Shown: positions 20,596 to 23,342 of the stretch, piece after piece | Position numbering within the stretch: the first letter of the stretch is position 1 | Layout of the letters: every line of letters starts with the position of its first letter | Assembly: GCA_036270095.1 (NCBI GenBank) | Contig: DATBDE010000024.1 | Coordinates: 1 to 23,342 of the forward strand | Source of the DNA: DATBDE01 sp036270095 | Lineage (GTDB): Bacteria > Actinomycetota > Thermoleophilia > Solirubrobacterales > Solirubrobacteraceae | Length of the DNA stretch: 23,342 nt | Reading direction: 5' to 3' | Program-made: the position numbers and the translations under genes | The notes under the pieces: model-generated | Databases searched by the model: none | The model's input: only the letters and a program-made list of their open reading frames with translations | What the model was told of the DNA's origin: nothing

Positions 20596-21336
20596 ATGGT
20601 CATCGACGTCACCGAGGAGACCTTCGAGCAGGAGGTCATCAACCGCTCCCGGTCCATCCCCGTCGTGGTCGACTTCTGGGCCGAGTGGTGCGGCCCGTGC
20701 CGACAGCTCGGGCCGATGCTTGAGAAGGGCGCGAACGCGCGTGAGGGCCAGGTCGTCCTGGCCAAGCTCGACACCGACGCCAGCCCGCGCATCTCCGCCG
20801 CCTTCGGCATCCAGGGCATCCCCGCCGTCAAGGCGTTCAAGGACGGCCGCGTGGTCTCGGAGTTCGTCGGCGCCCAGCCGCCCGCTCGCGTCGAGGCCTT
20901 CTACGACGCCCTCGTGCCCAGCGAGGCCGACGGCCTGATCGAGTCCGGCGACGAGGTCTCGCTGCGCCGCGCCCTCGAGCTCGAGCCCGCTCGCGCCGAC
21001 GCCCGCCTGGCCCTCGCCCGCATCCTGCGCGACCGCGGCGAGGACGACGACGCGCTCGAGCTCCTCGAGTCCGCCTCCGGCTCCTTCGCCGCCGAGGGCC
21101 TGGCCGCCCGCATCCGGCGCGAGCAGTCCGGCGACCCCGACCTCACCGAGGCCTTCGCCGCCCTGGACCGCGGCGACCGCGAGGCCGCCCTCGACGCGCT
21201 CCTGGACGCGTTCCCGTCCGCCGACGGCGCCAAGGACGACCTGCGCCGGATCGTCGTCGGCATCCTCGACGAGCTGGGGGTCGACAACCCGCTCGCGCGC
21301 GAGTACCGCCGCCGGCTCGCGGCCGCGCTGTACTAG
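20596..21336 (+). CDS. Thioredoxin-TPR chaperedoxin (CnoX/YbbN-like)
   Basis: The protein has 246 residues. Residues 1-105 are a thioredoxin domain with the active site WCGPC (Cys32, Cys35) in VVDFWAEWCGPCRQL and the cis-Pro loop GIQGIPAVKAF. Residues about 115-246 form TPR-like helical repeats (LRRALELEPARADARLALAR, FAALDRGDREAALDALLDAF). This architecture is that of CnoX/YbbN, a holdase that protects proteins from oxidative aggregation and hands them to chaperones. In E. coli CnoX the CXXC site is degenerate; here both cysteines are kept, so redox activity is possible. It has no signal peptide, so it is cytosolic. ATG 20596 is preceded by TACCCT and only GAGG immediately before it, consistent with a leaderless mRNA. 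Confidence 0.92.
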   Translation: MVIDVTEETFEQEVINRSRSIPVVVDFWAEWCGPCRQLGPMLEKGANAREGQVVLAKLDTDASPRISAAFGIQGIPAVKAFKDGRVVSEFVGAQPPARVEAFYDALVPSEADGLIESGDEVSLRRALELEPARADARLALARILRDRGEDDDALELLESASGSFAAEGLAARIRREQSGDPDLTEAFAALDRGDREAALDALLDAFPSADGAKDDLRRIVVGILDELGVDNPLAREYRRRLAAALY

Positions 21337-21362
21337 CCGGGACGCGCGGGACACTCTTCCGA

Positions 21363-22430
21363 GTGGCCCGCACGGTCATCGCCCACCTGGACGTCGACGC
21401 GTTCTACGCCGGCGTCGAGCTGCTGCGCCGTCCCGAGCTGCGCGGCAAGCCGGTCATCGTCTCCGGATCGGGCCCGCGCGCCGTGGTCACCACCGCGTCC
21501 TACGAGGCGCGCCGGTTCGGCGTCGGCTCGGCCATGCCGACCGCGCGGGCGCGCCGCCTGTGCCCCGACGCGATCCTCATCCCGCCCGACTTCCCCGCCT
21601 ACCGCGACATGTCGGCCCGCGTGATGGCGCTCGTGCGCGAGGCTGTGCCCGTAGTCGAGCAGGTCGGCTTGGACGAGGCCTACCTCGACCTCTCCGGCCT
21701 CGTGGCGCCGAAGGCGGCCATGCGCCGCCTGCAGCACGACGTCGACGCCACCACCGGCCTCGGCGTCTCGGTGGGCATCGGCCCGAACAAGCTCGTGGCC
21801 AAGGTGTGCAGCGACCTCGAGAAGCCGCGCGGCCTCGTGGCGATGAGCATCGAGCAGGCGTGCGAGCGCTTCGCGCAGGCCCCGCCGAGCCTCGTTCCCG
21901 GCATCGGCCCCAAGACCGCCGAGCGTCTGCGCGCGCTCGGCATCACCACGCTGCAGGGGCTGCGCGAGGCCGACCCCGAAGCCCTGCGCGCCCGCTTCGG
22001 CCCCCGCCACGGCAACGACCTCGTCGCCCGCGCCAGCTTCGTCGGCTCGACCACGCTGAGCGAGCACCGCGAGACCGTCTCCCGTTCCAACGAGCGCACC
22101 TTCGACACCGACATCGCCGACCGCGCCGAGATGGAGCGCGTGCTGCAGCGCCTCGCCGATGGCCTGTGCGAGACGCTGCGCCGCAAGGAGGCGCGCGGGC
22201 GCACGATCTCGATCAAGGTCCGCCTCGACGACTTCACCACCATCACCCGCGCCCGGACCGTCGCCCAGCCCGTCGACGACGGCGAGACCGTGGGCGCCAT
22301 CGCCTGCGAGCTCCTGCGCGCCTACGGGCCGCCGCGCCCCGTCCGCTTGCTCGGCGTGCGCATGGCCGGCTTCGAGCCCGAAGGCGAGTCCGCAGCTCCG
22401 GACACCGGGCAGCTCGACCTGGCGATCTAG
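21363..22430 (+). CDS. dinB: DNA polymerase IV (Y-family, DinB)
   Basis: The protein has 355 residues, normal for Pol IV, a translesion polymerase that copies damaged DNA. Palm motifs: HLDVDAFYAGVE (metal ligand Asp10) and GLDEAYLDLS (Asp104, Glu105). SYEARRFGVGSAMPTARARR is the Y-family finger segment. GIGPNKLVAKVCSDLEKPRG, VPGIGPKTAERLRALGI (helix-hairpin-helix thumb) and the C-terminal little-finger domain complete it. The extreme C-terminus GQLDLAI fits the beta-clamp-binding motif QxxLxL/F. The start GTG 21363 is 26 nt after the chaperedoxin stop. A GACACT hexamer 7 nt upstream could be a weak -10, or the gene may be co-transcribed with the chaperedoxin. No SOS (LexA) box is visible. The TAG stop shares CTAG with the convergent gene. 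Confidence 0.95.
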   Translation: MARTVIAHLDVDAFYAGVELLRRPELRGKPVIVSGSGPRAVVTTASYEARRFGVGSAMPTARARRLCPDAILIPPDFPAYRDMSARVMALVREAVPVVEQVGLDEAYLDLSGLVAPKAAMRRLQHDVDATTGLGVSVGIGPNKLVAKVCSDLEKPRGLVAMSIEQACERFAQAPPSLVPGIGPKTAERLRALGITTLQGLREADPEALRARFGPRHGNDLVARASFVGSTTLSEHRETVSRSNERTFDTDIADRAEMERVLQRLADGLCETLRRKEARGRTISIKVRLDDFTTITRARTVAQPVDDGETVGAIACELLRAYGPPRPVRLLGVRMAGFEPEGESAAPDTGQLDLAI

Positions 22431-23342
22431 CGCTCGACCCGCACCCGCACCGTGCGGGTGACCACGTTGCCCGACGCGTCGACGCCGTCGACGGTCAGCG
22501 TGAGGATCGCGTGCTTGTGGTGGCGCAGCGCCGTGCGCAGCAGCTGCTTGCGCGTCAGGCGCACGCGCAGCGTCTTCGTCACCCCCGCGGCCACCTGCGA
22601 CGTGGCCGGCCGGATGCCCGAGCGCAGCCCGCGCAGCGACCCCGTCGTGCCCACGATCGCGGTGCAGGACTCGTCCGGGCAGCGCACCTTGAGCACCAGG
22701 CCCTTCTGGCGCAGCACGCGCTGGGCGCGCGCCGCGCGCAGCGAGAACAGCAGCGTGGTGTCGTTGGGTCCGCCGGGCTGAGCGCCGAAGGCCGTCGACC
22801 CCGGACCGGTGGTCGTGGTCGGCGACGTGGTCGTGGAGGGAGGCGGCGCCGGCGGCTCGGGCAGCGCGTCGACGTTCTCGCAGTCGGCGTTGACCTGGTC
22901 GGCGCTGCGGCGGTCGGCGATGACGCTGTCGGTCTCGGTGCCGCAGGCCACCGTGTCGGGGCCGCCGTCGCGGACGTCGATGGTGTCCGCGCCCTCCAGC
23001 GTGGCGACGGTGTCGGTACCGCCCCCGCCGGTGACCTTGTTGGGCTGCGCGTTGCCGACCAGGGTGTCGCCGAACGGCGTGCCGTCGATGTTGGCGATGT
23101 TCTGCAGCGTGTCGTTGCCGTCGCCGCCGGTCGCGGTGCCGGCAACCAGGTCGACGATCTCGGCCGAGGGGGACCGGGAGTAGTCGGCGGTCGCGTTGGG
23201 GCCGTCTCCCTCGAGGACGTCGTCGCCGGGGCCACCGTCGAGCGTGCGGTCCGAGGGCGAGCCCGGGCCGGTGGTCGGCAGGCCGCCCGACGTGGTGGTG
23301 GCGCCGCCCCCCGGGGACCCGGTGCCGGTCGTCGTCGTCGTG
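22427..23342 (-). CDS. RTX-like Gly/Asp-rich calcium-binding secreted protein (C-terminal part)
   Basis: The frame is open from the stop at 22427 to the window edge (304 residues visible); the N-terminus lies outside. From the edge inwards there is a Thr/Gly/Pro linker, then RTX/hemolysin-type nonapeptide-like repeats: LDGGPGDDVLEGDGPNATAD, GTATGGDGNDTLQNIANIDG and GTPFGDTLVGNAQPNKVTGG. Next is the block VRDGGPDTVACGTETDSVIA with a paired DCENVD further on, whose two cysteines could form a disulfide. A Pro/Thr linker (PAPPPSTTTSPTTTT) follows, then a C-terminal beta domain (FSLRAARAQRVLRQKGLVLK, VTKTLRVRLTRKQLLRTALR). Such proteins are usually secreted, bind Ca2+ and act at the cell surface. 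The function is unknown. An N-terminal signal peptide would be expected outside the window. Confidence 0.85.
   Translation of the reverse strand, partial: TTTTTGTGSPGGGATTTSGGLPTTGPGSPSDRTLDGGPGDDVLEGDGPNATADYSRSPSAEIVDLVAGTATGGDGNDTLQNIANIDGTPFGDTLVGNAQPNKVTGGGGTDTVATLEGADTIDVRDGGPDTVACGTETDSVIADRRSADQVNADCENVDALPEPPAPPPSTTTSPTTTTGPGSTAFGAQPGGPNDTTLLFSLRAARAQRVLRQKGLVLKVRCPDESCTAIVGTTGSLRGLRSGIRPATSQVAAGVTKTLRVRLTRKQLLRTALRHHKHAILTLTVDGVDASGNVVTRTVRVRVER

Noticed and set aside
21337..21362. A LexA/SOS box before the Pol IV gene
   Set aside because: The 26-nt gap contains no TCGAAC/GTTCGA-type inverted repeat.

Overview
This is a high-GC bacterial segment. It most resembles an actinobacterium of the Thermoleophilia/Solirubrobacterales type. 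That placement is an inference from the gene families: paired SigB/SigF-like sigma factors, a CheB-CheR-Crp operon, a DUF3052 protein, a Gly/Asp-rich RTX-like secreted protein and a short KdpD. No rRNA or other phylogenetic marker is present. I see no tRNA, CRISPR array, insertion sequence or phage gene.

Layout. 1-2926 is the end of a potassium-uptake (kdp) locus: the 3' end of kdpB, an uncharacterised gene where kdpC would be expected, a KdpD-like protein without a kinase domain, a membrane-anchored Usp protein, and the decayed remnant of an APC-type permease. 2973-4578 holds a membrane-anchored polysaccharide deacetylase and a YceH (DUF480) protein. They converge on a large membrane protein with a PI-PLC-like domain (4575-6764, minus). 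6883-9388 holds a secreted trypsin-like protease, then Mn-type superoxide dismutase and a fatty-acid-hydroxylase-like protein in one minus-strand operon, then a small membrane protein. 9568-11183 holds two convergent paralogous sigma factors. 11351-15982 holds a SnoaL-like protein, a coupled operon of CheB-type esterase, CheR-PAS methyltransferase and Crp/Fnr regulator, and a STAS protein. 15979-18493 is a minus-strand operon: FAD oxidoreductase, YbdK-type carboxylate-amine ligase, DUF2294 protein. 18572-23342 holds an unknown protein, a DUF3052/alpha-beta-hydrolase operon, a thioredoxin-TPR chaperedoxin, DNA polymerase IV and the C-terminal part of an RTX-like protein.

Common theme (inference): stress and signalling genes are dense here: Usp, KdpD, two SigB/F-like sigmas, STAS, CheB/CheR/PAS, Crp, SOD, chaperedoxin and Pol IV. 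No flagellar, receptor, CheA or CheY gene is nearby, so CheB/CheR probably serve a non-chemotactic pathway.

Two window-wide patterns are not explained by gene content. (1) Many genes have a TANNNT -10 hexamer 6-9 nt upstream of the start codon, the expected layout of leaderless transcripts. In one divergent pair, a single 7-bp core gives a -10 on both strands. (2) At all six convergent gene junctions both genes end in TAG (12 of 12 stops), mostly inside CTAG and three times as an exact 4-nt shared CTAG. Same-strand neighbours mostly end in TGA. A 50-bp near-palindrome next to a perfect 12-bp palindrome (19177-19238) is the most conspicuous non-coding structure.
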